64,000 nucleotides of DNA from Gammaproteobacteria bacterium (GTDB taxonomy: Bacteria; Pseudomonadota; Gammaproteobacteria; SZUA-152). Location: assembly GCA_021647705.1 (NCBI GenBank), contig JAKIUF010000011.1:1-64000 (forward strand). The letters are read 5' to 3'. The notes below the pieces were generated by a model. It was not told the DNA's origin. It saw only the letters and a list, made by a program, of their open reading frames with translations, and did no database searches. Within the stretch, counting starts at the first letter, position 1, and each line of letters starts with the position of its first letter. Positions 8,985 through 17,920 of this stretch are shown piece by piece. A program made the position numbers and the translations under genes.

Positions 8985-10898
8985 CTAAAGACGGTTTGCT
9001 TGTACACCAACAAGAGTTTCATCGGCTTGAGTATTATTTTTTATCCTGGTTGGTATCAGCATTGCGGTAAGCTCATCGTGCGGCATAGGTCGGGCAATGT
9101 GGTATCCCTGAATGTATTCACATCCCATGCGGCTTAATTCATCCTGTGAAATCTGGTCTTCGACTCCTTCAGCAACAACTTCCAGTCCCAGGTCATGTGC
9201 AAGGCTGACCGTGGCACGCACAATGGATGCATCGCTTTCATCTTTTGCCATATTCAGCACAAATGATTTATCAATTTTCAATTCATCGACAGGCAATTGT
9301 TTCAAGTAACCCAATGAAGAATAGCCTGTGCCAAAATCATCAATGGAAAGACGTACACCAAGATCATCCAGCTCCTTAAGCAGTTTTTTAGCATGTGCCG
9401 GGTTAGTCATCATTGCTGTTTCGGTAATCTCCAGACAAAGTTTGCCAGGGGAAACGTCCCAATAATGGAGTAAATTGGAAATCTGGCTGCTCAGTGTTTC
9501 ATCATGTAAATTTCGCGCAGACAAATTGACTGACACTGTGAGGTATTTTCCCATGTCACGCCATTCGGCACATTGTTTGATGGCGGTGCGTAATACCCAA
9601 TCCGTTAGCGATTGAATCAAGCCGGTTTGTTCGGCAATTTTAATAAACGTATCGGGCGGAATGAACCCCTGTTGCGGATGTATCCAACGGGCCAGTGCTT
9701 CAACGCTGCCAATTTCATTACGACGTACATCGAGCTGAGGCTGATAGTGTAATTGCAGTTCTTCGTTGTGTATGGCGTTACGCAAGTCGTGTGTCAGTCG
9801 CAGGCGTTCGGCACTGTTGCTGTCCTGGCTGGTATCGTAGACGCTAGAGTCGATGGCCAGTTTTTTTGCGGTGTGCAAGGCGGTTTCTGCTTTCTGAATC
9901 AGTTCTTGTGCGCTATTTGCATGTTCCGGAAAAATAGCGATACCCAAAGTGGCATGTACATGAAGGCTGTGGTTATTTATTTCATAAATAGGCTCAAAGT
10001 TTTCCAGTAATTTACAGCGAATACTTTCTGCATTGTCAGTTTTGCTGCGTTTTATCATGACTGAAAACTTGTTTCCACCGAATCGGCCGATGTGTCCTGA
10101 GTCCTGTAGTGTGTGTTTCAAGCGTTGGGTAACCTGGTCTAATAAAATGTCACCACTTTTGTGTCCTAGGCTATCATTGACTTCTTTGAGGGCATCGATA
10201 TCAATCAAACAAAAAACTAACTCTTCGTTGCAGGCTTTGGCCGTTTCCATTTCCTGTTGGACACTGCGCCCAATAGCCCCTCGATTGGGTAGCCTAGTCA
10301 GCAGATCATGGCTGGCTTGGTATTCCAGTAGTGTATTCTTTTCACTGATTTGCCGGAATAATCTGGCGAGTAAGAGTGCGGCCCAGACAGAAATCCAGAT
10401 ACTGATAAACAATGTTGTACTAAGTGGAGTGCCGACATAACTGAAAAAAGTGGATATATCGCTGCTGTCCCGAAGATAAGTGTTGGCGATAATATACTGG
10501 CTGTCAGGTACCGGGTCTGCGGACCACAAATATTCCTGTTTACCAATAGTGAAATTGCCTTGTTGTGTTTTGTTGCTGGATTGAATTAACAGGTCCGCTA
10601 ATAAATGCGTGCCAAGGTTGAATCCTCCGCCCGGCAGTATTTTTTTCTGCGACATATCAATGATGCTGAAAACATTATCGCGGTTTTCATGATGTGGCAC
10701 GATGCTTTGGAGTTGATCCAACAAAGGCAGTGATGTATCCAGCATTGCAAACAGATGTTCATTGCTTTTGTGCAGACGCACTTGTTCAACGTGTTGGGTA
10801 TATTCGCGAGCACTGATGTAGGCGACAACACTGAAAATACTGACAACCATCAAACTGATAGTAATGAACGACAATATCAGTTTAAGTCGTAGTGACAT
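8985..10898 (-). CDS. Membrane GGDEF-EAL protein, probably a c-di-GMP phosphodiesterase
   Basis: The 637-aa protein has an N-terminal transmembrane helix (about 7-29), a periplasmic sensor region (30-160), a second helix (about 161-181), a GGDEF domain and an EAL domain. The GGDEF signature is degenerate (GGNKF at 274-278), so cyclase activity is unlikely. The EAL domain keeps EALARW (400-405), DDFGTGYSSL and LKIDKSFV. The expected activity is hydrolysis of c-di-GMP at the inner membrane, controlled by a periplasmic signal. It is monocistronic, and its stop codon touches the right end of a MITE-like repeat. Confidence 0.9.
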   Translation of the reverse strand: MSLRLKLILSFITISLMVVSIFSVVAYISAREYTQHVEQVRLHKSNEHLFAMLDTSLPLLDQLQSIVPHHENRDNVFSIIDMSQKKILPGGGFNLGTHLLADLLIQSSNKTQQGNFTIGKQEYLWSADPVPDSQYIIANTYLRDSSDISTFFSYVGTPLSTTLFISIWISVWAALLLARLFRQISEKNTLLEYQASHDLLTRLPNRGAIGRSVQQEMETAKACNEELVFCLIDIDALKEVNDSLGHKSGDILLDQVTQRLKHTLQDSGHIGRFGGNKFSVMIKRSKTDNAESIRCKLLENFEPIYEINNHSLHVHATLGIAIFPEHANSAQELIQKAETALHTAKKLAIDSSVYDTSQDSNSAERLRLTHDLRNAIHNEELQLHYQPQLDVRRNEIGSVEALARWIHPQQGFIPPDTFIKIAEQTGLIQSLTDWVLRTAIKQCAEWRDMGKYLTVSVNLSARNLHDETLSSQISNLLHYWDVSPGKLCLEITETAMMTNPAHAKKLLKELDDLGVRLSIDDFGTGYSSLGYLKQLPVDELKIDKSFVLNMAKDESDASIVRATVSLAHDLGLEVVAEGVEDQISQDELSRMGCEYIQGYHIARPMPHDELTAMLIPTRIKNNTQADETLVGVQANRL

Positions 10899-10922
10899 TT
10901 GTCGAGGTGTTCAGAATAACAA

Positions 10923-11138
10923 TTATTTTTGATAAGTGTTGATGCCTGCAAGGGCATAGATCGGACAGGAGCGTACTGCGGCGGCAAAAAAATTAACAAT
11001 GCCAAAAACACCCAATAACCAGCGTGCCATATCATTGCTGATGTAGCTTGTATCGACAAAACCAAAATAAATCAGTGTGATACCAATGAGTATACGTATG
11101 GCAATATCAATATTGTGAAGGTTTCGTTTTATGGCCAT
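10923..11138 (-). CDS. DUF2892 (YgaP-like) small membrane protein
   Basis: From ATG 11138 the protein is 71 aa and starts MAIKRNLHNIDIAIRI. Two membrane helices follow (ILIGITLIYFGFV and WLLGVFGIVNFFAAAV), then the conserved SCPIYALAGI. This is the pattern of the DUF2892 inner-membrane family, found alone or fused to rhodanese. The frame is open 33 nt further, but the family begins at the internal Met. It ends 24 nt before the GGDEF-EAL gene on the same strand. Confidence 0.8.
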   Translation of the reverse strand: MAIKRNLHNIDIAIRILIGITLIYFGFVDTSYISNDMARWLLGVFGIVNFFAAAVRSCPIYALAGINTYQK

Positions 11139-11346
11139 TGTTTTTTGCAGTAAATACCAACGTATTGTCAAAAATATCGATTAAAACCAATTTTGCTTAT
11201 TTGCTTATTTTTGATGACGAGTTTGAATGGTGGTTTTTATCAAGCCATGAGCCAGCAGATATCGTTTTGCACGGGGGCAACGGATGTCTGTTGATTGCTA
11301 CAAACTTAGCGGTGTAAAACCGGGAAAACTTTAATTTTTTAGTAGG

Positions 11347-12753
11347 TTATGCCGGTTGTCCGGGCGTGGGTTTGTGCGGGAAAACTTTCTCGGGATTAAG
11401 AATATTGTGGGGGTCAAAAACCTGCTTAATGTTTTGCATCAGGTGTAGTGTCGGGGCTGCAATTTCACGGGCGACAAACTCCCGTTTGACCAGGCCAATG
11501 CCATGTTCCCCGGAAAGAGTACCACCCAGCCCCAGTACCAGTGAGAAGACAGCATCAAGACAGGCCTCGGCACTGGCCAATTGACGGGGATCATCAGGGT
11601 TTACCAGCAGGTTTACATGGATATTACCATTACCGGCATGACCAAAATTAACAATGGTCACGTCGTGCTGCTGTGCCAGCGTTTCCAGCCCGTTCAGTAA
11701 TGCCGGGATTTTTGAAACGGGGACCACCACGTCTTCATTGATTTTTTTCGGCGCTACGTTGCGCAGTGCAGGTGACAGTGCCTTGCGTGTGGCCCATAGC
11801 GCCTGAATTTCTTCTGTGGTATCGGCTGTTTTCAGGCTTAGCAGACCCTGGGTTGTGGCGGCCTGGCTCACGGCATCCACCATTTCGGCCATGGCGGATG
11901 CCGGGCCATCCACTTCAATCATCAGCAACGCACCGGCTCCTTCGGGTAACTCCGCCGTGGATATTTCACGCACCATTTCAATCGCCGCACCGTCGATAAA
12001 TTCCAGCGCACAGGGCACCACCGGTTGCGCCATGATGCGCGATACTGCTTGCGTTGCCGAAGCAATATCAGCGTAGATTGCTTGCAAGGTGCGTTTGGTT
12101 TCGGGCAGGGGGGTGAGTTTGAGTGTGGCTTCGGTGATAATCGCCAGGGTACCCTCGGAGCCAATTAACAGGCGCGTGAGGTCGTAGCCCACCACGCCTT
12201 TAGTGGTGCGTGTGCCCGTGCGGATTTCCTCTCCGGTTCCAGATACTGCACGCAGTCCCAGGGTATTTTCCCGTGGCGTGCCGTATTTAACTGCCCGTGG
12301 CCCTGCGGAATTGTAGGCGAGATTGCCGCCGACGGTGCAGACTGCCGCACTGGTGGGGTCGGGTGGCCAGAAAAACCCCTGTGCCGCTGCGGCTTCCTGC
12401 ACGGCCTGATTGGTTACGCCGGGTTCCACTACCATCAGCCGGTCATCGGGTGAAATTTCCAGAATGCGTGCCATGCGTTCGGTGGAAAGTACGATGCCAC
12501 CGCTGACGGGCACGGTTGCCCCAGTGGTGCCAGTGCCACGGCCACGGGTGACCAGCGGAATTTTATCGTGACAACAGCGCTGTACAATGGTGACTATTTC
12601 GTCGTGACTGCGAGGAAATATCACCAGTCCCGGTAGTGCCTGTTCGCGACTGTTGTCATACCCATAGGCCAGCCGGTCGCTAGCCGCAGTGAGCACTCGG
12701 TCTGCGCCTAATAATTGAATCAGCGCCCGGGTAACATCAGCAGGGATCTCCAT
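11347..12753 (-). CDS. FAD-linked glycolate/D-lactate oxidase subunit GlcD-like
   Basis: This 468-aa oxidoreductase belongs to the vanillyl-alcohol-oxidase FAD fold. An FAD-binding type-4 domain has PLVTRGRGTGTTGATVP and DPTSAAVCTVGGNLAYNSAGP. The C-terminal domain carries NFGHAGNGNIHVNL and SGEHGIGLVKREF. Family members oxidise 2-hydroxyacids such as glycolate or D-lactate, passing electrons to a quinone or partner subunit. No glcE or glcF partner lies next to it, so it may act alone (D-lactate dehydrogenase type). It is 9 nt upstream of dolP's stop side on the same strand, so it is probably cotranscribed after dolP. Confidence 0.9.
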   Translation of the reverse strand: MEIPADVTRALIQLLGADRVLTAASDRLAYGYDNSREQALPGLVIFPRSHDEIVTIVQRCCHDKIPLVTRGRGTGTTGATVPVSGGIVLSTERMARILEISPDDRLMVVEPGVTNQAVQEAAAAQGFFWPPDPTSAAVCTVGGNLAYNSAGPRAVKYGTPRENTLGLRAVSGTGEEIRTGTRTTKGVVGYDLTRLLIGSEGTLAIITEATLKLTPLPETKRTLQAIYADIASATQAVSRIMAQPVVPCALEFIDGAAIEMVREISTAELPEGAGALLMIEVDGPASAMAEMVDAVSQAATTQGLLSLKTADTTEEIQALWATRKALSPALRNVAPKKINEDVVVPVSKIPALLNGLETLAQQHDVTIVNFGHAGNGNIHVNLLVNPDDPRQLASAEACLDAVFSLVLGLGGTLSGEHGIGLVKREFVAREIAAPTLHLMQNIKQVFDPHNILNPEKVFPHKPTPGQPA

Positions 12754-12762
12754 TACAGAGAG

Positions 12763-13344
12763 TTACAGATATTCAAATACCTTCACCACACGCTTCACGC
12801 CGGAAATTTCACGGGCGATAGCCGCAGCCTGATTACCGATTTCTTTTGTCACCAGTCCCATGAGGAATACGCTGCCATCTTCGGTCACCACTTTGACGCG
12901 CGTGGAGTCAAAACCTTTGGTGGTGAGCATTTGGGTTTTTATTTTTGAGGTAATCCAGGTGTCGTTGGTACGTGAAGAAAGCCCGGTGAGGTCGGCAATC
13001 CGAATTTCATTGTGTACACGGCGTACCTTGTCGAGGTGGCGCACGATATCCACCACCTTATCGCGTGTTGCCCGGGATAGTGCCTCGCCGGTCAGTAGCA
13101 CCACACGATTGAAACTGGTGACGTTGATATGCACACGTTTGGCCATTTTGACATCGGCGTAAATAGCATCTTTGGCTTTGGTTTCGATCAGTTGGTCATC
13201 AATCATGGTCTGATTGCTGCGTTTGTCGTGCGCAACGCTGGCACCACCGGCAGCGCCCGCCACCAGTACCGGGGCAACGCAACCGGTGCTTAACGTGAAG
13301 GCAGCAAGGGCAAATAAAATGAGTAACAGTTTATCGGGTTTCAT
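12763..13344 (-). CDS. dolP: BON-domain outer membrane lipoprotein DolP
   Basis: The protein is a 193-aa lipoprotein with signal peptide and lipobox LSTGC, then GAAGGASVAHDKRS and two BON domains (about 50-115 and 125-193). DolP (YraP) is an outer-membrane-anchored protein that binds anionic phospholipid and supports envelope integrity. The gene order dolP-yraN-lpoA divergent from rsmI matches the E. coli yra locus, which supports the name. diaA, present there, is missing here. Confidence 0.92.
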   Translation of the reverse strand: MKPDKLLLILFALAAFTLSTGCVAPVLVAGAAGGASVAHDKRSNQTMIDDQLIETKAKDAIYADVKMAKRVHINVTSFNRVVLLTGEALSRATRDKVVDIVRHLDKVRRVHNEIRIADLTGLSSRTNDTWITSKIKTQMLTTKGFDSTRVKVVTEDGSVFLMGLVTKEIGNQAAAIAREISGVKRVVKVFEYL

Positions 13345-13381
13345 GGTGTTCTCGTTTTGTATCGGTTGTTAATGTAGGTAG

Positions 13382-13765
13382 TCATGCCTGAAAGGCATCG
13401 ATAATCCAGTCAATGGTCTGTTGCCCGTTTTCCGTGGTGAGCGCCACCACGTCAAAACGACAGACACTTTGTGCCGCCTTAGGATGTTGCTGTAAATAGT
13501 GCTCGGCAGTGGCCAGCAATTTTGCCTGTTTACGCCAATCAACGCTTTCTGCGCCGCTGCCAAAATGGTCATTACGCCGATAACGCACTTCCACAAAAAC
13601 TGTGGAGTGTTCGTCCTGCATGATCAAATCGATTTCGCCACGTTTGCATAGGTAGTTGCGTTCCACCAGCGTGAGTCCCTGAGTCTGCAAATATTCGCAG
13701 GCGTGAGCTTCAGCCTGTTTGCCCGTTGCAGCACGGGTGTCATTTTGGCGGTTTTTACTGGGCAT
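13382..13765 (-). CDS. yraN: UPF0102 family protein YraN
   Basis: YraN is a small protein with a predicted restriction-endonuclease-like fold. The motif KRGEIDLIMQDEHSTVFVEVRYR carries the acidic and E-V-K/R residues typical of that fold. The frame is open to 13852, which would overlap lpoA by 59 nt. The Met at 13765 (MPSKNRQND) gives a normal 127-aa protein without overlap and is preferred. The function is not established. Confidence 0.88.
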   Translation of the reverse strand: MPSKNRQNDTRAATGKQAEAHACEYLQTQGLTLVERNYLCKRGEIDLIMQDEHSTVFVEVRYRRNDHFGSGAESVDWRKQAKLLATAEHYLQQHPKAAQSVCRFDVVALTTENGQQTIDWIIDAFQA

Positions 13766-13793
13766 TGGTTGTGGCAGTGGCAGTGGTCTGGGT

Positions 13794-15818
13794 TTATGGG
13801 TCTGACGGTGTGTCTGAATATTCGTTGAGCAACTGCGGTATGCCACGCTCAAATTTCGCCCATAATAACCGTCGTTGCAGGCGATTGGCTACGTCCAGAT
13901 ACAGATCACCAGTTTCCCCAGGATAAAATGCCGAACGGTTGCGCCGCAGGGTATTGAGTTCACCGATCACCCGATAAGCATCCACACCTAATGCAAAAAG
14001 GCGCGAATAGCGCTTGCTGGCGTTGGGCCAGATGGCCTCGATGTCGGCCTTGAGGGCATGGGTGGATTGCTCAGTGTGCAGCGTCCACGGCATGTCGGCA
14101 AATGTGACACCGTCCATATCTCTGTCCATATCAGCGTTGATACTGCCACTGTAACTGTGCGATGTAGCGTACACCGGCACTTTGGGTGCGTGGTGAAAAC
14201 GCAACTGTGGACGAATTAGCCGTGCCTGCCGTGAACCGGCGGCCATGAAAATAAAGTCGATATCCTGTCGGCGACGAGGAATGAATTCCGTTTTTTTGCC
14301 CAGCACCCGGCGCAGAGCTTTATGGCGTTGCTCACTTTCATCGACATTGAGCAAGCGACGAATCGGGAGTGAGTAGTCACTCTTTTTGGCGTCGTAAGTC
14401 TGTTTTTCCACCACATGGCCACCAAACTGTAACCAGCGCTCGCTGAATGCCTTGGCCACTCGTGTTCCCCAGGCGGACGAAGGAGTGATGATCGCCGCAC
14501 GACTGTAACCATCCAGCCAGGCACGTTCAGCAATTTGCTGGGCCTCCTGTTCTGGTGACAGACTGAGCTGGAACAGATTATCGGGCAAGCCCTTCGCCGC
14601 ATTTTCACCCTGTTGTTCGCTGTAATTGAGCGCCAACACTGGCACGGGCAACTCATCATGTGCAGCCAATTGATTGACAGCATCCTTGTTGAGCGGCCCC
14701 ACCACAAATTCGGCACCGTCATCGACAGCCTGCTCATAAATCAGATCAATAAATGCCGGGTCATCGCCCGCATCGTAAATGGCGATGCTGGGCACCACGC
14801 TGGCCGGTGTATCAAACGCAACCATACTATCGCCGCTGCCAGCCAGATTGTCGCTGTTTTCCAAACCGGGTGAATTTACCGATGTATTATCGGGTTGCGC
14901 GTAATAGGCGGCAAGAAAACCATCACGCACGGCACTGGCAGCCTTGGCAAAGCGATTATTCAGCGGCAGGATTAGCGCGATTTTTGTCGGCAGAGGCAAC
15001 ACCCGGGGGCGCGCTAACAGCACCGCCACGATAATGTCATCTTGTACCGGATGGGCAGGATAACGTTCACGCCAAGTGACCATATCGATACCACCCTGCG
15101 GGTTATCCGCCATTTTGCTGCCGAGCAGCACCAATTCCAACCAGCCACTGAGCACATCCGGTGGCCCAGCGGTTTGCAGGGTTTGCAACATGCTGGGGGG
15201 AATATTTTGCAGCGCGTTGAGAATAGCCTCCTGATTGGCGAGCACAGCCTCCGGGTCATCGAGCAAAGGCTCCAGTAATACCCGCTCATGAGCAGATTCC
15301 AGATGATTGCCCAACTGCGTAAAGGTAGTGGCGCGCAGATGATGCAAACGCCGCATGTCTTGCGGGTTGATTTTGTCCGTGATCATCAACAGGTTTTCCG
15401 CCAGATCCAGAGAACTCAGAGCCATATCCGGCAACTGTCGCGCCAGTGAAATGCTGGCGGAAAGCAGGGCATGACGAATCTGTAAATCGGTTGAAAGTGT
15501 GGCAGCATCAATTTCATCGAGCATCTGGTGGGCCTGCGGCACGTAATTGCCCAGCATCAACAGCTCAGCGGTGCGCAGTGTATAGTGCTCACGTTGTGGC
15601 GAGGGAGCATCTGCTGCAAGCCTGGAATAGGCCAGCGCCGCATCAAGGAAACGACCATCGGTGGCCATTTGCTCCAGTGCCGCAGTGTCAGGGGCCATGT
15701 CACCCAACTGTTCCTGCTGGACCGGTGGCGCGCTGACGCAGGCCACCAGCAGCAAAGACAGTAAGCTGAGCAGGAAGAGTTGGCGCTGGCGCCTGAAACT
15801 TTGTGTTAGATTCCGCAT
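13794..15818 (-). CDS. lpoA: Penicillin-binding protein activator LpoA
   Basis: LpoA is an outer-membrane lipoprotein that reaches through the periplasm to activate PBP1a. From ATG 15818 the protein begins MRNLTQSFRRQRQLF with a signal peptide and lipobox LLVAC. An N-terminal TPR-like helical domain (to about 250) is followed by a C-terminal periplasmic-binding-protein fold (KIALILPLNNRFAKAASAVRDGFLAAYY, then GPLNKDAVNQL). The open frame extends to 15965, but that would put 49 residues before the signal peptide and overlap rsmI. It is divergent from rsmI with a 37-nt gap. Confidence 0.92.
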   Translation of the reverse strand: MRNLTQSFRRQRQLFLLSLLSLLLVACVSAPPVQQEQLGDMAPDTAALEQMATDGRFLDAALAYSRLAADAPSPQREHYTLRTAELLMLGNYVPQAHQMLDEIDAATLSTDLQIRHALLSASISLARQLPDMALSSLDLAENLLMITDKINPQDMRRLHHLRATTFTQLGNHLESAHERVLLEPLLDDPEAVLANQEAILNALQNIPPSMLQTLQTAGPPDVLSGWLELVLLGSKMADNPQGGIDMVTWRERYPAHPVQDDIIVAVLLARPRVLPLPTKIALILPLNNRFAKAASAVRDGFLAAYYAQPDNTSVNSPGLENSDNLAGSGDSMVAFDTPASVVPSIAIYDAGDDPAFIDLIYEQAVDDGAEFVVGPLNKDAVNQLAAHDELPVPVLALNYSEQQGENAAKGLPDNLFQLSLSPEQEAQQIAERAWLDGYSRAAIITPSSAWGTRVAKAFSERWLQFGGHVVEKQTYDAKKSDYSLPIRRLLNVDESEQRHKALRRVLGKKTEFIPRRRQDIDFIFMAAGSRQARLIRPQLRFHHAPKVPVYATSHSYSGSINADMDRDMDGVTFADMPWTLHTEQSTHALKADIEAIWPNASKRYSRLFALGVDAYRVIGELNTLRRNRSAFYPGETGDLYLDVANRLQRRLLWAKFERGIPQLLNEYSDTPSDP

Positions 15819-15855
15819 GAACCGGAAAGTATGTGGATGAGGTGAGGCAGTGTCA

Positions 15856-16719
15856 ATGAACGAGTTAGTGGAAGCGGGTGTTTTATATGTGGTGGCCACA
15901 CCAATCGGCAATCTGGCGGACATCAGCCAGCGTGCGCTGACAGTGTTGGCCGGGGTGGATCTCATTGCCGCAGAAGATACCCGGCACAGCGGACGCCTGT
16001 TGCAGCAATATCAAATTACCAGCAAAACCCTGGCCCTGCACGATCACAACGAGCGTGACCGGGCACCGGACGTAGTGGCGCGTCTGGCGCAAGGCAAAAG
16101 CGTAGCGCTGATTTCTGATGCAGGCACCCCACTGATCAGCGACCCTGGTTTTCACCTGGTGCGTCTGGCCCGTGAATCGGGCATCAAAGTTGTGCCTATT
16201 CCTGGAGCCAGCGCGATGATTGCCGCCCTGTCGGCTGCCGGGTTGCCATCAGACCGTTTTGTCTTTGAAGGTTTTTTGCCATCAAAAAGCACAGCGCGCA
16301 AAAAACGTTTGGAAGCAATGGGCGCAGAAACCCGCACGCTGATTTTTTACGAAGCTCCGCACCGATTGCTGGACACACTCGCCGATATGGTTGCCGTGTT
16401 TGGTGCAGACCGTCATGTGGTGCTGGCGCGAGAGCTTACTAAAACCTTTGAAACCATCAAGGGTGATACCGTGGCAGCGTTACGCGAATGGGCCAGTGAC
16501 GACCCGGATCAGCAAAAAGGGGAAATGGTGTTATTGGTGGCTGGCGTCAACGCCGCAGAAGATGATGCGCCAGATGGTGAAGCGCAACGTATTCTCAAAA
16601 TACTGCTCGATGAACTGCCGCTGAGCCAAGCCAGTGCGCTGGCCGCGAAAATTACCGGAGGCAAAAAAAAGCCGTTGTACCAGCTGGGCTTATCGTTGGC
16701 CGGAATGAAGGATGATTGA
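15856..16719 (+). CDS. rsmI: 16S rRNA (cytidine(1402)-2'-O)-methyltransferase
   Basis: RsmI 2'-O-methylates C1402 in the decoding centre using SAM. Family motifs are [50 protein letters not shown] and [20 protein letters not shown]. The ATG at 15856 is chosen because AGGTGAGG lies about 9 nt upstream. An in-frame GTG at 15850 is too close to that site. Length is 287 aa, as expected. Confidence 0.95.
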   Translation: MNELVEAGVLYVVATPIGNLADISQRALTVLAGVDLIAAEDTRHSGRLLQQYQITSKTLALHDHNERDRAPDVVARLAQGKSVALISDAGTPLISDPGFHLVRLARESGIKVVPIPGASAMIAALSAAGLPSDRFVFEGFLPSKSTARKKRLEAMGAETRTLIFYEAPHRLLDTLADMVAVFGADRHVVLARELTKTFETIKGDTVAALREWASDDPDQQKGEMVLLVAGVNAAEDDAPDGEAQRILKILLDELPLSQASALAAKITGGKKKPLYQLGLSLAGMKDD

Positions 16720-16936
16720 GCCACAAGTGGGATAAAAAACGTTCAAAGATGTGCTGCTGGTGAGAAAAAACTAAACAGACAGTACAGAATCGGGATGATT
16801 CGGGTATCACGCATATACTCATAGCGATTGAGATTTCGGCATTCATTGCACGCTTTTTTCATTCCATGGCGGCGTTGTTGTCCTCACAATAGACCCGCTT
16901 TTTACCAAGCGTTGACGTCAACATATTATTTTTACA

Positions 16937-16952
16937 GACCGATTAAACGGTC
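16937..16952. promoter_or_regulatory. Inverted repeat, possible TetR-type operator
   Basis: GACCG-ATTAAA-CGGTC, flanked by TTTACA and TGTAAA so that the symmetry extends outward. This resembles operators of TetR-family regulators. It lies 370 nt upstream of the tetR gene, with repeat copy B in between. Confidence 0.4.
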
Positions 16953-16960
16953 ATGTAAAG

Positions 16961-17117
16961 GTCAATCAAGCGCTGGAAATACGTTATTTTTAACAATCAC
17001 CGGGCATTTAACACCGAGGTCGCAGAGACACAGAGGCGCAGAGTTTTTCGTGTTTTTCTCTGCGACCTCTGCGTCTCTGTGGCCTCTGTGTTCATAACAC
17101 GTCATTTATCAGTACCA
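16961..17117. repeat. MITE-like repeat, copy B
   Basis: This is about 157 bp, starting GTCAATCAAGCGCTGGAAA and ending TAACACGTCATTTATCAGTACCA, with the central CGCAGAGACACAGAGGCGCAG hairpin in between. It aligns end to end with copies A and C. The rest of the 16720-17320 gap shows no gene and probably holds the tetR promoter. Confidence 0.75.
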
Positions 17118-17320
17118 CTCAACTGCAACAACTTTCATTTTCGGACAGGCTCCTGGAGCACTGTCAAAATGATTGTTAACACCCCTAGAGCATGCTTCCT
17201 TGTTTATGACGCAACCTTTCTACCTGACTTGTAAGACGTATTATTGCTGTTGGTTGAATATTTAGTGAACTGGAGTATATTATTGTACTTCGGTCATTTT
17301 GATGCAGGTAACAGTCCACC

Positions 17321-17920
17321 ATGGCAACTCAAGCAGAACGGCGCGCGCAGACGCACGAGAAATTACTGAACGCAGCAAAAACACTGTTCGAAAAACAGGG
17401 ATTTGAAGCGACATTGATCGATCAGGTGGTCAAGAAGGCCAATGTCGCCAAAGGCACGTTTTATCAACACTTCGACTCAAAGTTGGAGATATTGATCGCG
17501 CTGGAGCGTGAGGCCGGGCGAGGAAAAACGCGGGAAGCGCTGGCAGCTATCGAGGCAGGGGTACCCGCATTACCTATTCTGGAAAGTTATCTGGAGTCAC
17601 TGGCCGGATGGTTTACTGCACGGGAAAAAATTGCCGAAGCGATGATTCTTTCCAGTCTGAGCAGAGTGGATAGCGAAACAACGCGCCACCCGGAACTCTC
17701 CGGTCGTGGATTTATTCATGCCGTACTGAAAGCGGCACAGCAGCAGGGGACGATTCGCAAGGATGCAGATGCCTGGGAGCTGACCGGTATGGTGGGCGGT
17801 TTTATCACCGGTTCCGTGCTGTATTGGAGTCGTCAGCCGCAGGCAGACCCGTTGAATAAAATGTTGAAACGCGCGCTGACGTTGTTTTTAGAGGGTGCGC
17901 AGACCCGGGAGGTGACATGA
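17321..17920 (+). CDS. TetR/AcrR family transcriptional regulator
   Basis: The 199-aa repressor has an N-terminal HTH (residues about 12-58) with the signature GFEATLIDQVVKKANVAKGTFYQHFDSK, followed by a helical ligand-binding domain. Its stop overlaps the ATG of the PEP-utilising enzyme (ATGATGA), so it is very likely a local regulator of that gene and of itself. The ligand is unknown. Confidence 0.93.
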   Translation: MATQAERRAQTHEKLLNAAKTLFEKQGFEATLIDQVVKKANVAKGTFYQHFDSKLEILIALEREAGRGKTREALAAIEAGVPALPILESYLESLAGWFTAREKIAEAMILSSLSRVDSETTRHPELSGRGFIHAVLKAAQQQGTIRKDADAWELTGMVGGFITGSVLYWSRQPQADPLNKMLKRALTLFLEGAQTREVT

